NCBI GenBank assembly: GCA_902475455.1
Contig: CABRZO010000039.1
Span: 1-15,070, forward strand
Reading direction: 5' to 3'
DNA from: an uncultured Eubacteriales bacterium
GTDB taxonomy: Bacteria > Bacillota > Clostridia > Oscillospirales > Oscillospiraceae
DNA length: 15,070 bases
In this document: positions 1 through 7,286 of the stretch, in pieces
How positions within the stretch are numbered: position 1 is the stretch's first letter
Layout: every line of letters starts with the position of its first letter
Translations under genes and position numbers: made by a program
The notes under the pieces: model-generated
What the model saw: the letters and a program-made list of their open reading frames with translations, nothing else
The model's database searches: none
What the model was told of the DNA's origin: nothing

Positions 1-1151
1 CGGAGGACGTGCTGGCCGACCTGCCCACGCCCCACGAGCTGTACGCCGAGCTCTCCGAGCACGTGGTGGGTCAGGAGCAGGCGAAGCGCGCGCTGTCGGT
101 GGCGGTGTACAACCACTACAAGCGGATCTACTTCGGCGGCGGGGACGATGTGGAGCTCCAGAAGAGCAATATTCTGCTGGTGGGCCCCACCGGCTGCGGC
201 AAGACCCTGTTTGCCCAGACCCTGGCCAAGATCCTGAACGTGCCTTTTGCCATTGCTGACGCCACCACCCTGACCGAGGCGGGCTATGTGGGCGACGACG
301 TGGAAAATATCCTGCTGCGACTGGTCCAGGCCGCCGACTACGACGTGGAGCTTGCGGAGCGGGGTATCATCTATATCGACGAGGTGGATAAAATCGCCCG
401 GAAGAGCGAGAATACCTCCATCACCCGGGACGTGTCCGGTGAGGGTGTCCAGCAGGCACTGCTGAAGATCCTGGAGGGCACCGTGGCCAATGTCCCCCCC
501 CAGGGCGGCCGCAAGCATCCCCACCAGGAGTTCATCCAGGTCAACACCAAGAACATCCTGTTCATCTGCGGCGGCGCCTTTGCCGGCATTGAGAAGCTCA
601 TCGAAGACCGGCAGGACCGGAAGGGAATTGGCTTCGGCGCGGTGATCCAGCGCAAGGAGGAGAAGCAGAAGGACACCATTCTGCGGGACCTCCAGCCTCA
701 TGATCTGATCAAGTACGGCCTGATCCCTGAGCTGGTGGGCCGTCTGCCGGTGGAGGCCACTCTGGATCCCCTGGACCGGGACCAGCTGGTGAGCATCCTG
801 ACCGAACCCAAAAACGCCCTGGTCAAGCAGTATGTCAAGCTGCTGGAGTATGACCGGGTGGAACTGGTCTTTGACCGGGCCGCTCTGGAGGCGGCCGCCG
901 ACGAGGCTCTGGAGCGGGAGATGGGAGCCCGTGGTCTGCGGGCTGTGCTGGAAAAGTGCATGACCCAGATCATGTACGAGATCCCCTCCGATCCCACGGT
1001 CTGCAAGGTGACCATCACCGAGGACTGCGTGAAAAACGGCGCAGCCCCTCTGGTGGAGCGGGATCCGGACCGGCTGGAGCGCCCCTTCCGCCTGGGGGCG
1101 GCCACCCTGCGGGAGGCCAAGACCCACAGCGCGGAGAGCAGCGCGTCTTAA
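1..1151 (+). CDS. clpX: ATP-dependent Clp protease ATP-binding subunit ClpX (5' end missing)
   Basis: ClpX is the AAA+ unfoldase that recognises tagged or misfolded cytosolic proteins, unfolds them with ATP and feeds them to the ClpP peptidase. The frame is already open at base 3, so the gene starts upstream. The missing part should include the N-terminal zinc-binding domain, since the visible part begins just before the HVVGQEQAK segment that opens the AAA+ module. Visible motifs are Walker A GPTGCGKT (bases 183-206), the GYVG pore loop with the ClpX-typical GDDVEN just after it, Walker B with IDEVDK (about 375-392), the RKH substrate loop (510-518), the IGF ClpP-docking loop (627-635), and the LIPELVGRLPV segment. 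A short charged tail follows the C-terminal small domain. The GTG at base 9 can be read as a start but lies within the conserved protein, so I do not use it. Family assignment is near certain. ClpP and trigger factor genes usually lie just upstream. Confidence 0.97.
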   Translation, partial: EDVLADLPTPHELYAELSEHVVGQEQAKRALSVAVYNHYKRIYFGGGDDVELQKSNILLVGPTGCGKTLFAQTLAKILNVPFAIADATTLTEAGYVGDDVENILLRLVQAADYDVELAERGIIYIDEVDKIARKSENTSITRDVSGEGVQQALLKILEGTVANVPPQGGRKHPHQEFIQVNTKNILFICGGAFAGIEKLIEDRQDRKGIGFGAVIQRKEEKQKDTILRDLQPHDLIKYGLIPELVGRLPVEATLDPLDRDQLVSILTEPKNALVKQYVKLLEYDRVELVFDRAALEAAADEALEREMGARGLRAVLEKCMTQIMYEIPSDPTVCKVTITEDCVKNGAAPLVERDPDRLERPFRLGAATLREAKTHSAESSAS

Positions 1152-1161
1152 TTGCGTCATG

Positions 1162-1215
1162 ATGGGGTGCAGGGCCTTGGCCGTTCTGCGCCCCATTCCG
1201 CTTTATTTGAATTGT
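1162..1215 (+). terminator. Terminator-like hairpin after clpX
   Basis: An 11-bp stem (1162-1172 paired with 1186-1196, one G-U pair) encloses a 13-base loop that itself contains GGCC-TT-GGCC. It is followed by a T-rich but interrupted tail (CTTTATTTGAATTGTTT). It lies in the 80-base clpX-lon gap. The weak tail suggests partial termination or attenuation rather than a full stop. I see no convincing separate lon promoter downstream of it. Confidence 0.55.
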
Positions 1216-1231
1216 TTAAGCGAGGAATATC

Positions 1232-3685
1232 ATGTTAGAACCAATGGAAACTGCCAATATTGTCACTGTAATGCCGGCATTGGCTCTCCGGGGGATTACG
1301 GTTTTCCCCGATATGACCCTCCATTTTGAGGTGGAGCGGGAGCCCTCCATGCGGGCCCTGGAACAGGCCATGGAGAAGGGCAAGCAGATCTTCCTGGTCA
1401 CCCAGCGGGACATCAGTCTGGAGCAGGTGGGCCAGGAGGATCTCTATGAAATTGGCTGTATTTCCGCCGTCAAGCAGGTTCTGCGGCTGCCGGGGGATAA
1501 CGCCCGGGTCATGGTGGAAGGCCTGTCCAGGGGCCGTCTGTGCCGTCTGACCCAGCGTAAGCCCTATCTGGCCGCCGAGGTGGAGCTGCTGGAGGAACAG
1601 CCGGTCAAAAGTAAGGACGGCATCCGGGCGGAAGTGCTGCTCCGGGCCGCCTACGATCTGTTCCAGCAGTACGCCCAGACCAGCGGCAAGGTCACTGGAG
1701 AGCTGGTGCTGGAGGTGCTGGCCGCCCGGGATCCGGGCTGGCTGGCCGACGATATCGTCCAGAGCATCCCCCTGCGCTATGAGGACAAGCAGGCGGTGCT
1801 GGAGGAGATGGACCCCTGCCGCCGGCTGAGCCGGGTCAATGAGATCCTGCGCCGGGAGATCCAGATCATGCAGATGGACCAGGAAATGCAGTCCAAGGTG
1901 CGGGAACGGGTCAACGACGCCCAGAAGGAGTACTATCTCCGGGAGCAGCTCAAGCTGATCCAGGAGGAGTTGGGGGAGGCCGGCGACGACGAAATCCGGG
2001 AGTACGCCACCAAAATCGCCGAGGCCAACCTACCCAGAGAGGTGTCCGACAAGCTGAACAAGGAGCTGGGCCGGATGGCCAAGCAGCCCTTCGGGTCCGC
2101 TGAGGCCGGGGTGCTGCGCAACTATCTGGACGTGTGCCTGGAACTGCCCTGGACGGTGAAAACCAAGGAACGGGTCAATCTGGCCCAGGCCCGGAAGATT
2201 CTGGACGCAGACCACTACGGCATGGAAAAGGTCAAGCAGCGCATTCTGGAGTTCCTGGCGGTCAAGAAGATGGCCCCGGACCTGAAAGGGCAGATCATCT
2301 GCCTGGTGGGCCCTCCCGGCGTGGGTAAAACCTCCATCGCCGCCTCGGTGGCCAGAGCCCTGAACCGTAAGATGGCCCGGATATCCCTGGGCGGCGTCCG
2401 GGACGAGGCGGAGATCCGAGGCCACCGCAAGACCTATATCGGCGCTATGCCCGGCCGGATCATCAATGCCATCAACACCGCCGGCTCCTCCAATCCGCTG
2501 ATTCTGCTGGACGAGGTGGACAAGCTGGGCAGCGATTACCGGGGAGACCCCTCGGCGGCGCTGCTGGAGGTGCTGGACGCGGAACAGAACGCCACCTTCC
2601 GGGATCATTTCATTGAGCTGCCCTTCGATCTCTCGGAGGTGCTGTTCATCACCACCTGCAACACCCTGGACACGGTGCCCCGGCCCCTGCTGGACCGGAT
2701 GGAGATCATTGAGGTGTCCAGCTATACCGACGAGGAAAAGCTGCAGATTGCCCGGCGGCACCTGCTGCCCCGGGAGATGAAACGTCACGGCCTCACCGGC
2801 ACCCAGCTTCGGGTCACCGACGGCGCACTGCGGGAGCTCATTGTGGGCTACACCCGGGAGTCCGGCGTCCGGCAGCTGGAGCGGGAAATCGCCGCCCTAT
2901 GCCGCAAGGCCGCCATGGCCCTTGTCAGCGGCGAGCACAAACGGGTGAGCGTCAACGGAGACAACCTGGAACAGCTGCTGGGTGTGATGAAATACCACCC
3001 GGAGAAGCTGGAGCGGGAGCCCCAGGTGGGCCTGGTCAACGGCCTGGCCTGGACCAGCGTGGGCGGCGAACTGCTGGAAGTGGAAGTCAGCGTTATGGAG
3101 GGCACCGGCAAGCTCACCCCCACCGGCAACCTGGGGGATGTGATGAAGGAATCCTGCCAGGCGGCCATCTCCTTTATTCGGTCCCACGCCAAGGAACTGG
3201 GCGTGGATCCGGCCTTCTATCAGAACCGGGATATCCATATCCACTTCCCGGAAGGGGCGGTGCCCAAGGACGGCCCCTCCGCCGGCATTGCCATCACCAC
3301 CGCCATCGTCTCCGCACTGACCAATGTGCCGGTGCGCCGGGATATCGCCATGACCGGCGAGGTCACCATCCGGGGCCGGGTGCTGGCCATCGGCGGACTG
3401 CGGGAAAAGACCATGGCCGCTTTCCGCAACGGCATCCACACCGTCATCATTCCCGAAGACAACCGCAAGGACCTGGAGGAAATCGACCAGACCGTGCGCC
3501 AGGGACTCCACTTTGTCCCGGTTTCCAACGCCACCGAGGTGCTGGAGGAGGCCCTGGTCCATCTGGAGGGAAAGCAGGGGCAGCCTGACCAGCAGCCCAG
3601 CCAGTCGGAAAGCAGCGGGGAAGAGGCCCCTCTGCTGGCCCGCCATGCCCCCCAGGAGCACCAACACACCCACATCTCCCAATAA
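1232..3685 (+). CDS. lon: ATP-dependent Lon protease (endopeptidase La)
   Basis: Lon is a soluble homo-oligomeric AAA+ serine protease that degrades damaged and short-lived regulatory proteins. The 817-residue protein has the full LonA order. The N-terminal substrate-binding domain spans about residues 10-205 and is followed by a helical/coiled region around 210-260 (QKEYYLREQLKLIQEELGE). The AAA+ module has Walker A GPPGVGKT at 360-367 and Walker B ILLDEVDK at 424-431. In the protease domain, Ser683 in KDGPSAG and Lys726 in REK form the catalytic dyad, 43 residues apart as in E. coli Lon. The start is ATG 1232 with GAGGA five bases upstream; ATG at codon 5 is a possible alternative. The last 40 or so residues form a Q/E/S/H-rich low-complexity tail beyond the conserved domain. 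engB follows after 14 bases, so the two are probably co-transcribed. Confidence 0.98.
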   Translation: MLEPMETANIVTVMPALALRGITVFPDMTLHFEVEREPSMRALEQAMEKGKQIFLVTQRDISLEQVGQEDLYEIGCISAVKQVLRLPGDNARVMVEGLSRGRLCRLTQRKPYLAAEVELLEEQPVKSKDGIRAEVLLRAAYDLFQQYAQTSGKVTGELVLEVLAARDPGWLADDIVQSIPLRYEDKQAVLEEMDPCRRLSRVNEILRREIQIMQMDQEMQSKVRERVNDAQKEYYLREQLKLIQEELGEAGDDEIREYATKIAEANLPREVSDKLNKELGRMAKQPFGSAEAGVLRNYLDVCLELPWTVKTKERVNLAQARKILDADHYGMEKVKQRILEFLAVKKMAPDLKGQIICLVGPPGVGKTSIAASVARALNRKMARISLGGVRDEAEIRGHRKTYIGAMPGRIINAINTAGSSNPLILLDEVDKLGSDYRGDPSAALLEVLDAEQNATFRDHFIELPFDLSEVLFITTCNTLDTVPRPLLDRMEIIEVSSYTDEEKLQIARRHLLPREMKRHGLTGTQLRVTDGALRELIVGYTRESGVRQLEREIAALCRKAAMALVSGEHKRVSVNGDNLEQLLGVMKYHPEKLEREPQVGLVNGLAWTSVGGELLEVEVSVMEGTGKLTPTGNLGDVMKESCQAAISFIRSHAKELGVDPAFYQNRDIHIHFPEGAVPKDGPSAGIAITTAIVSALTNVPVRRDIAMTGEVTIRGRVLAIGGLREKTMAAFRNGIHTVIIPEDNRKDLEEIDQTVRQGLHFVPVSNATEVLEEALVHLEGKQGQPDQQPSQSESSGEEAPLLARHAPQEHQHTHISQ

Positions 3686-3699
3686 ATGAGAGGACACAT

Positions 3700-4299
3700 A
3701 TGAACATTCAAAACACGGAATTTGTCATTTCCGCGGCAAAAAAGGCGGATTTCCCCCGGGATCAGCTGCCCCAGGTGGTCTTTGCGGGCCGCTCCAATGT
3801 GGGCAAATCCTCGGTGATCAACTGCCTGCTGGGGCGCAAGAACTTCGCCCGGGTGGGTAATTCCCCGGGAAAAACCACCCACATCAACTACTTCCGGGTG
3901 GACAACCAGCTCTACCTGGTGGACCTGCCGGGCTATGGCTACGCCAAGGTCTCCCAGGCGGAGCGGGCCCGTTGGGGCCGGCTCATTGAGCAGTGGTTCC
4001 AGGACCCCAGCCTGATGACCCTGGGCATCCAAATCGTGGACGCCCGCCATAAGCCCACCGCCGATGACTGCACGATGATTGACTGCTTCAAGCAGTCCGG
4101 AAAGCCATTTATCGTGGTGGCCAACAAGCTGGATAAGCTGAAAAAGAGCGAAATCGAGCCCAATCTGCTGCGAATTAGAAGCACTTTACAGCTGGATGAT
4201 TCTGTAAAGGTAATCCCCTTTTCGGCAGAAAAGAAAATCGGACGCCGTGAACTGTATTTCCTTGTCACCGGGGAAGAAGCCCCGGAGGACGGAAAGTAA
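3700..4299 (+). CDS. engB: Ribosome biogenesis GTP-binding protein EngB/YsxC
   Basis: This is a small TrmE-Era-like GTPase that acts in late assembly of the large ribosomal subunit. The protein has 199 residues, usual for the family. Motifs are G1 GRSNVGKS (30-37), the switch threonines in GKTTHINYF (57-65), G3 DLPGYG (75-80), G4 NKLD (142-145) and G5 SAE (175-177). The start is ATG 3700, with GAGAGGA at 3688-3694 and a five-base spacer. It is immediately downstream of lon, the usual lon-engB pairing in Firmicutes, and is followed by an intrinsic terminator. The 3' fifth (about 4165-4260) is more AT-rich than the rest, using TTA, AGA and GTA codons, and contains a perfect inverted repeat. It is nevertheless in frame and encodes the conserved C-terminal motif, so I see no frameshift. 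Confidence 0.97.
   Translation: MNIQNTEFVISAAKKADFPRDQLPQVVFAGRSNVGKSSVINCLLGRKNFARVGNSPGKTTHINYFRVDNQLYLVDLPGYGYAKVSQAERARWGRLIEQWFQDPSLMTLGIQIVDARHKPTADDCTMIDCFKQSGKPFIVVANKLDKLKKSEIEPNLLRIRSTLQLDDSVKVIPFSAEKKIGRRELYFLVTGEEAPEDGK
4184..4209 (+). repeat. Perfect 8-bp inverted repeat inside the engB 3' end
   Basis: CTTTACAG (4184-4191) and CTGTAAAG (4202-4209) are exact reverse complements separated by ten bases. They lie in an AT-richer part of engB (codons about 162-170). This could be an operator-like dyad or an mRNA hairpin, or chance. Only the symmetry is directly visible. Confidence 0.45.
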
Positions 4300-4327
4300 A
4301 ACGCAGCTTTCGGTTTCCACGTCGCCA

Positions 4328-4362
4328 AAGCCCCCGGCCCATGGCTGGGGGCTTGTGTTTTT
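4328..4362 (+). terminator. Strong intrinsic terminator after engB
   Basis: A 12-bp GC-rich stem (4328-4339 with 4343-4354, one G-U pair) has a three-base CAT loop and is followed by GTGTTTTTA. This is a textbook Rho-independent terminator, ending the clpX-lon-engB block 29 bases after the engB stop. Confidence 0.9.
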
Positions 4363-4382
4363 ATGGTGTTTTCTGCTATAAT
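4353..4382 (+). promoter_or_regulatory. Extended -10 sigma-A-type promoter for the M50-scpAB operon
   Basis: A perfect TATAAT (4377-4382) is preceded by TGC, giving the extended -10 TGCTATAAT. A weak -35, TTGTGT (4353-4358), lies 18 bases upstream and overlaps the last bases of the engB terminator. Transcription would begin near 4389, about 27 bases before the M50 gene start. Confidence 0.75.
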
Positions 4383-4415
4383 ACGATATTATCAATTTGA
4401 GAGAGGAGCGCAGCC

Positions 4416-5099
4416 ATGTCTTTTTTGCGCACCTTTACCCAATCCCTAGATCTGTTTGCGCTGATTGACCTGCTGACCCAGGTGGCAGCGGCGCTGATCT
4501 GTATTATTTTTCACGAGTGCGCCCATGGCTTTGCGGCGGACCGGATGGGAGACCATACCGCCCGGCAGAGAGGCCGGCTGTCCTGGAATCCACTGCGGCA
4601 CATTGACCCCTTCGGCCTTATCATGATGGTTGTGGCCGGGGTGGGCTGGGCCAAGCCGGTGCCTGTCAATCCGGGCAATTTCCGCCATCCCAAGCGGGGC
4701 ATGGCCATTACCGCCCTGGCGGGACCCGCCGCCAACTTTGCCATGGCCATTGCGGCCACGTTTCTGCTGGGCTTGCTCTACCGCTCACCCCTCAACCTGT
4801 GGGCGCAGCCGGTATATTTCATCTTTATGCTGCTCTATCGCCTCGCCCTGCTCAGCGTGGGCCTGGGAGTATTCAATTTGATTCCAATCCCGCCTCTGGA
4901 CGGGTCTAAAGTGCTGTTTTCCTTTTTCCCGGACCGGATTTACTTCACCATTCTGCGCTATGAGCGGTACATCATGCTGGCCCTGTTCGCCCTGATTTTC
5001 TGGGGCGTGCTGGATGCACCGTTGCATTACGGCATCCGCCAGGTAATGCGCTGGATCTGTCTGCTGACCGGGATGCCCGCCTCAGCCCTGGGATTTTAA
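4416..5099 (+). CDS. Site-2 protease family (peptidase M50) membrane protein
   Basis: This is a polytopic membrane zinc metalloprotease of the S2P/M50 family, which cleaves substrates within the lipid bilayer; its own substrate is unknown. The 227-residue protein has a first hydrophobic segment (about 13-32) running into the zinc motif HECAH (33-37; Glu34 is the catalytic base). There are further membrane segments near 66-80, 95-120, 130-160 and 187-206. NLIPIPPLDG (153-162) supplies the third zinc ligand, Asp162. It lacks a PDZ domain, as expected for the short YwhC-like group. The start is ATG 4416 with AGAGGAG at 4402-4408 and a seven-base spacer. It is the first gene after the promoter at 4353-4382 and directly precedes scpA, an order common in Clostridia. 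A role in sporulation or stress signalling is possible but not shown by the sequence. Confidence 0.95.
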   Translation: MSFLRTFTQSLDLFALIDLLTQVAAALICIIFHECAHGFAADRMGDHTARQRGRLSWNPLRHIDPFGLIMMVVAGVGWAKPVPVNPGNFRHPKRGMAITALAGPAANFAMAIAATFLLGLLYRSPLNLWAQPVYFIFMLLYRLALLSVGLGVFNLIPIPPLDGSKVLFSFFPDRIYFTILRYERYIMLALFALIFWGVLDAPLHYGIRQVMRWICLLTGMPASALGF

Positions 5100-5117
5100 T
5101 GAGGTTTGATTTTTGTT

Positions 5118-5133
5118 GGAGGTGTGTCATTTG
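5118..5133 (+). promoter_or_regulatory. Ribosome binding site that sets a TTG start for scpA
   Basis: GGAGGTG (5118-5124) sits six bases before TTG 5131. The in-frame TTG at 5113 lies upstream of this site and has no comparable site of its own. The downstream TTG is therefore the better start, shortening the protein by six residues. Confidence 0.75.
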
Positions 5134-5922
5134 GACGCCCCTGTTTATCATTTGGAACATGTGGTCCGCTCCAAAGAGGAGATGGAGGACTTTAACGGCC
5201 CGTTGGATCTGATCCTCCATCTGCTGAGCAAGAACAAGATGGAAATCAAGGATATTCAGATCTCCCTGATCCTGGACCAGTATCTGGAGTGGATGGACCG
5301 GCGCAAGGAGATGGATCTGGAGATCGCCAGCGAATTCGTCACCATGGCCGCCCATCTGGTCTATATCAAGACCCGGATGCTGCTGTCCATCCAGGATGAG
5401 GAGGCCACCAGCGAGATGGAACAGCTGATTGCCTCCCTGGAGGAGCACCAGCGCCACGAAAATTTTGACCGGATCAAGCAGATCATCCCCACCCTGGACC
5501 GGCGCTATCGGGTGGGCCGGGACTATCTGACCCGGAGCCCGGAGCATCTGCCCAAGGACCACACCTACCGCTATGTCCACCAGCCGGAGGATCTGCGCAG
5601 CGCCATGAAGGCGATTATGGAGCGCAGCGACGGGGTCCAGGCCCCGCCGGTCAAGGCCTTCGAGGGCATTGTGGGCCACGAGCCCTATCCGGTCCAGGAC
5701 AAAGTAAAAGAAGTGTTGGCCCGGGTCCTCAAGGCGGGGATCACCCGGTTCCGGGCGCTGTTCCGGGGCAACCGGAGCCGTTCGGAGATCGTGGCCACCT
5801 TTTTGGCAGTGCTGGAGCTGTGCAAGGGCCGTCGGATCAATCTGGCGGGCACCCAGGCAGACTGCACCGTGACCGGCACCGAGGATACCTCTGACCTCAC
5901 CGAGCTGACGGAGTCCTACTGA
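5131..5922 (+). CDS. scpA: Segregation and condensation protein ScpA
   Basis: ScpA is the kleisin that bridges the heads of the SMC dimer. With ScpB it forms the SMC-ScpAB condensin that compacts the nucleoid and helps chromosome partitioning. The 263-residue protein shows the ScpA signature FNGPLDLILHLLSKNKMEIKDI near the N-terminus, then SLILDQYLEWM and the SEFVTMAAHLVYIKTRMLL helix that binds the SMC neck. A charged middle follows, and then the C-terminal winged-helix region (ITRFRALFRGNRSRSEIVATFLAVLEL) that binds the SMC head cap. TTG 5131 is chosen because GGAGGTG lies six bases upstream. The gene follows the M50 gene by 31 bases and precedes scpB by 79 bases, the usual scpA-scpB pairing. 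Confidence 0.96.
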   Translation: MDAPVYHLEHVVRSKEEMEDFNGPLDLILHLLSKNKMEIKDIQISLILDQYLEWMDRRKEMDLEIASEFVTMAAHLVYIKTRMLLSIQDEEATSEMEQLIASLEEHQRHENFDRIKQIIPTLDRRYRVGRDYLTRSPEHLPKDHTYRYVHQPEDLRSAMKAIMERSDGVQAPPVKAFEGIVGHEPYPVQDKVKEVLARVLKAGITRFRALFRGNRSRSEIVATFLAVLELCKGRRINLAGTQADCTVTGTEDTSDLTELTESY

Positions 5923-5935
5923 GCCCGGAGAACCC

Positions 5936-5992
5936 TGATGGGAGTTTGGGCGGGGGAGATGCAGCCGGTGAATCGCGCGTTGATGGGAGTTT
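5936..5992 (+). repeat. 12-bp direct repeat in the scpA-scpB gap
   Basis: TGATGGGAGTTT occurs at 5936-5947 and again, exactly, at 5981-5992, 45 bases apart. Both copies lie between the scpA stop and the scpB start. The second copy supplies the only Shine-Dalgarno-like GGGAG before scpB. Confidence 0.6.
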
Positions 5993-6033
5993 TCAAAGAA
6001 AATGGAATTAAAAGACATAGAATCCGCCATTGA
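5938..6033 (+). other. Possible short ORF (31 codons) overlapping the scpB start
   Basis: ATG 5938 is preceded by GGAG (5927-5930) with a seven-base spacer. It opens a 31-codon frame ending at TGA 6031-6033, in a different frame from scpB and overlapping its first 32 bases. The peptide would begin MGVWAGEMQ and has no recognisable domain. It could couple scpA to scpB translation, or mean nothing. scpB's own ribosome site is poorly spaced, which is the only reason to list it. Confidence 0.15.
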
Positions 6034-6610
6034 GGCCATCCTATTTGCGTCGGGAGATCCCATCTCCGCAGAGCGGCTGGCCATGGCGCTGGAACTGGAC
6101 ATTGAGACAGTGGAGCCGGTGGTCAACCATCTGGCGGACTTCTACAGCTATGAGCGCCGGGGGATCCGGCTGCTGAAAATCGACGACTGCTATCAGCTGG
6201 CCTCGGCGCCGGAATACGCCGAGCGGGTGCGCCGGGCCATGGAGACCCGCCGTCCGCCCCAGCTATCCCAGGCGGCGTTGGAATCTCTGGCGGTGATTGC
6301 CTATTTCCAGCCCACCACCAAGGCCTATGTGGAGCAGATCCGGGGAGTGGACTCCTCCTATACCGTAGGTCTGTTGGCGGACCGGGGCCTCATCGAGGAG
6401 TGCGGCCGGCTCTCGGTGCCGGGACGTCCCATTCTCTACCGCACCACCCAAAATTTCCTGCGGTCCTTTGGCCTGAAATCCCTGGAGGATCTGCCGGAGC
6501 TACCCGACTCTTCGCCGGAGGACGGACAGATCACCCTGGAGATGCAGGCGGCCATCCAGCGCCTGAAAGAGGAGCAGGAGGAACCGCAGACGCCCACAGA
6601 GGGAGAGTGA
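6002..6610 (+). CDS. scpB: Segregation and condensation protein ScpB
   Basis: ScpB is the winged-helix dimer that binds the middle of ScpA in the SMC-ScpAB condensin. The 202-residue protein has the family opening (IESAIEAILFASGDPIS), a first winged-helix domain to about residue 85, and a second with QAALESLAVIAYFQPTTKAYVEQIRGVDSSYTV and the RPILYRTT wing. A Pro/Glu-rich acidic tail follows (about 160-202). The start is ATG 6002. The only ribosome site nearby is GGGAG at 5985-5989, with a long 12-base spacer, so initiation may be weak or coupled. The DUF2953 gene begins four bases after its stop. Confidence 0.96.
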   Translation: MELKDIESAIEAILFASGDPISAERLAMALELDIETVEPVVNHLADFYSYERRGIRLLKIDDCYQLASAPEYAERVRRAMETRRPPQLSQAALESLAVIAYFQPTTKAYVEQIRGVDSSYTVGLLADRGLIEECGRLSVPGRPILYRTTQNFLRSFGLKSLEDLPELPDSSPEDGQITLEMQAAIQRLKEEQEEPQTPTEGE

Positions 6611-6614
6611 TGCC

Positions 6615-7286
6615 ATGCTGGCACTGATCATCATTGGAGGCGTCCTGCTGCTGTTGGGGCTGCTCCTGCTGGTGCCGGTGGGCTTCCGGGCGGCTTACGA
6701 CGCCGGGGGACTGGTCCTTCAATGGAAAGTGGCCTGCTTCCGCTTCCGGATCTATCCGGAGCGGGAAAAACGCGACAAGCCGCCCAAACGGAAGAAGAAA
6801 GACCAGGCCCAGGAAGCCAAAGCGCCGGAAGGGGAGCAAGGCAAACCCAAAAAACATCTTGGCGACCTGAAATGGCTGCTGGAGCTCACTGACCCCGGCC
6901 TCAAAGCTCTGGGCCAGCTGCGCCGCAAGCTGAAGATCGAGCTGATGCGGGTGGAGTATTCCATCGGTGGGGCCTCGGACCCGGCGGAGGCCGCCATAAA
7001 ATATGGAATTGTATCCGCCGGCGGCGGCGCCCTGTTCCCACTCATCAACTCCGCCTTTGACGTACGGGACTGGGATGTGAAACTGGGGGTTGATTTTGAT
7101 CAGCGGGAATCCCGGGTGGCGCTGGAGGCCCAGGGGACCTGGCGACTGGGCACCTTGATTCGAATTCTGTTTTCCCTGGGCATCTGTGCCCTGCAAGCAT
7201 ATCGTAAGCATCAGAACGAACCTGTTTCCAAGACAGCCAACCATAAGGAGGAAGTAAAAAATGGAAGAAAAGCATCAGATCGGTGA
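6615..7286 (+). CDS. DUF2953 domain-containing protein, YtfI-like
   Basis: This is a membrane-tethered protein of unknown function, 223 residues long. A strong N-terminal hydrophobic segment (about residues 2-23, Leu/Ile/Val only) acts as an anchor or uncleaved signal. A short beta-rich part follows (about 24-50), then a Lys/Glu/Pro-rich charged linker (about 50-84). The C-terminal half contains the DUF2953-like region: LKIELMRVEYSIGGASDPAEAAIKYGI, then FDVRDWDVKLGVDFDQ. In B. subtilis, ytfI and ytfJ are adjacent in the same order, which supports the assignment. The start is ATG 6615, with GGGAGAG just before the scpB stop. The last 26 bases overlap the start of ytfJ, so the two are likely translationally linked. 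A link to sporulation is inferred only from the neighbour. Confidence 0.85.
   Translation: MLALIIIGGVLLLLGLLLLVPVGFRAAYDAGGLVLQWKVACFRFRIYPEREKRDKPPKRKKKDQAQEAKAPEGEQGKPKKHLGDLKWLLELTDPGLKALGQLRRKLKIELMRVEYSIGGASDPAEAAIKYGIVSAGGGALFPLINSAFDVRDWDVKLGVDFDQRESRVALEAQGTWRLGTLIRILFSLGICALQAYRKHQNEPVSKTANHKEEVKNGRKASDR

Noticed and set aside
1152..1231. Search for a CtsR or CIRCE heat-shock operator before lon
   Set aside because: No GGTCAAA-type tandem heptads or TTAGCACTC-N9-GAGTGCTAA dyad is present; only the terminator-like hairpin is seen.
2899..3588. 229-codon ORF on the + strand inside lon in another frame
   Set aside because: The Lon protease domain is intact in its own frame; this product is Gly/Arg/His-rich with no recognisable motif.
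4972..6126. Long antisense ORF (384 codons) opposite the M50 gene, scpA and the scpB start
   Set aside because: It lies opposite three well-recognised genes, has no family resemblance, and is the kind of open frame that GC-rich codon use leaves on the other strand.
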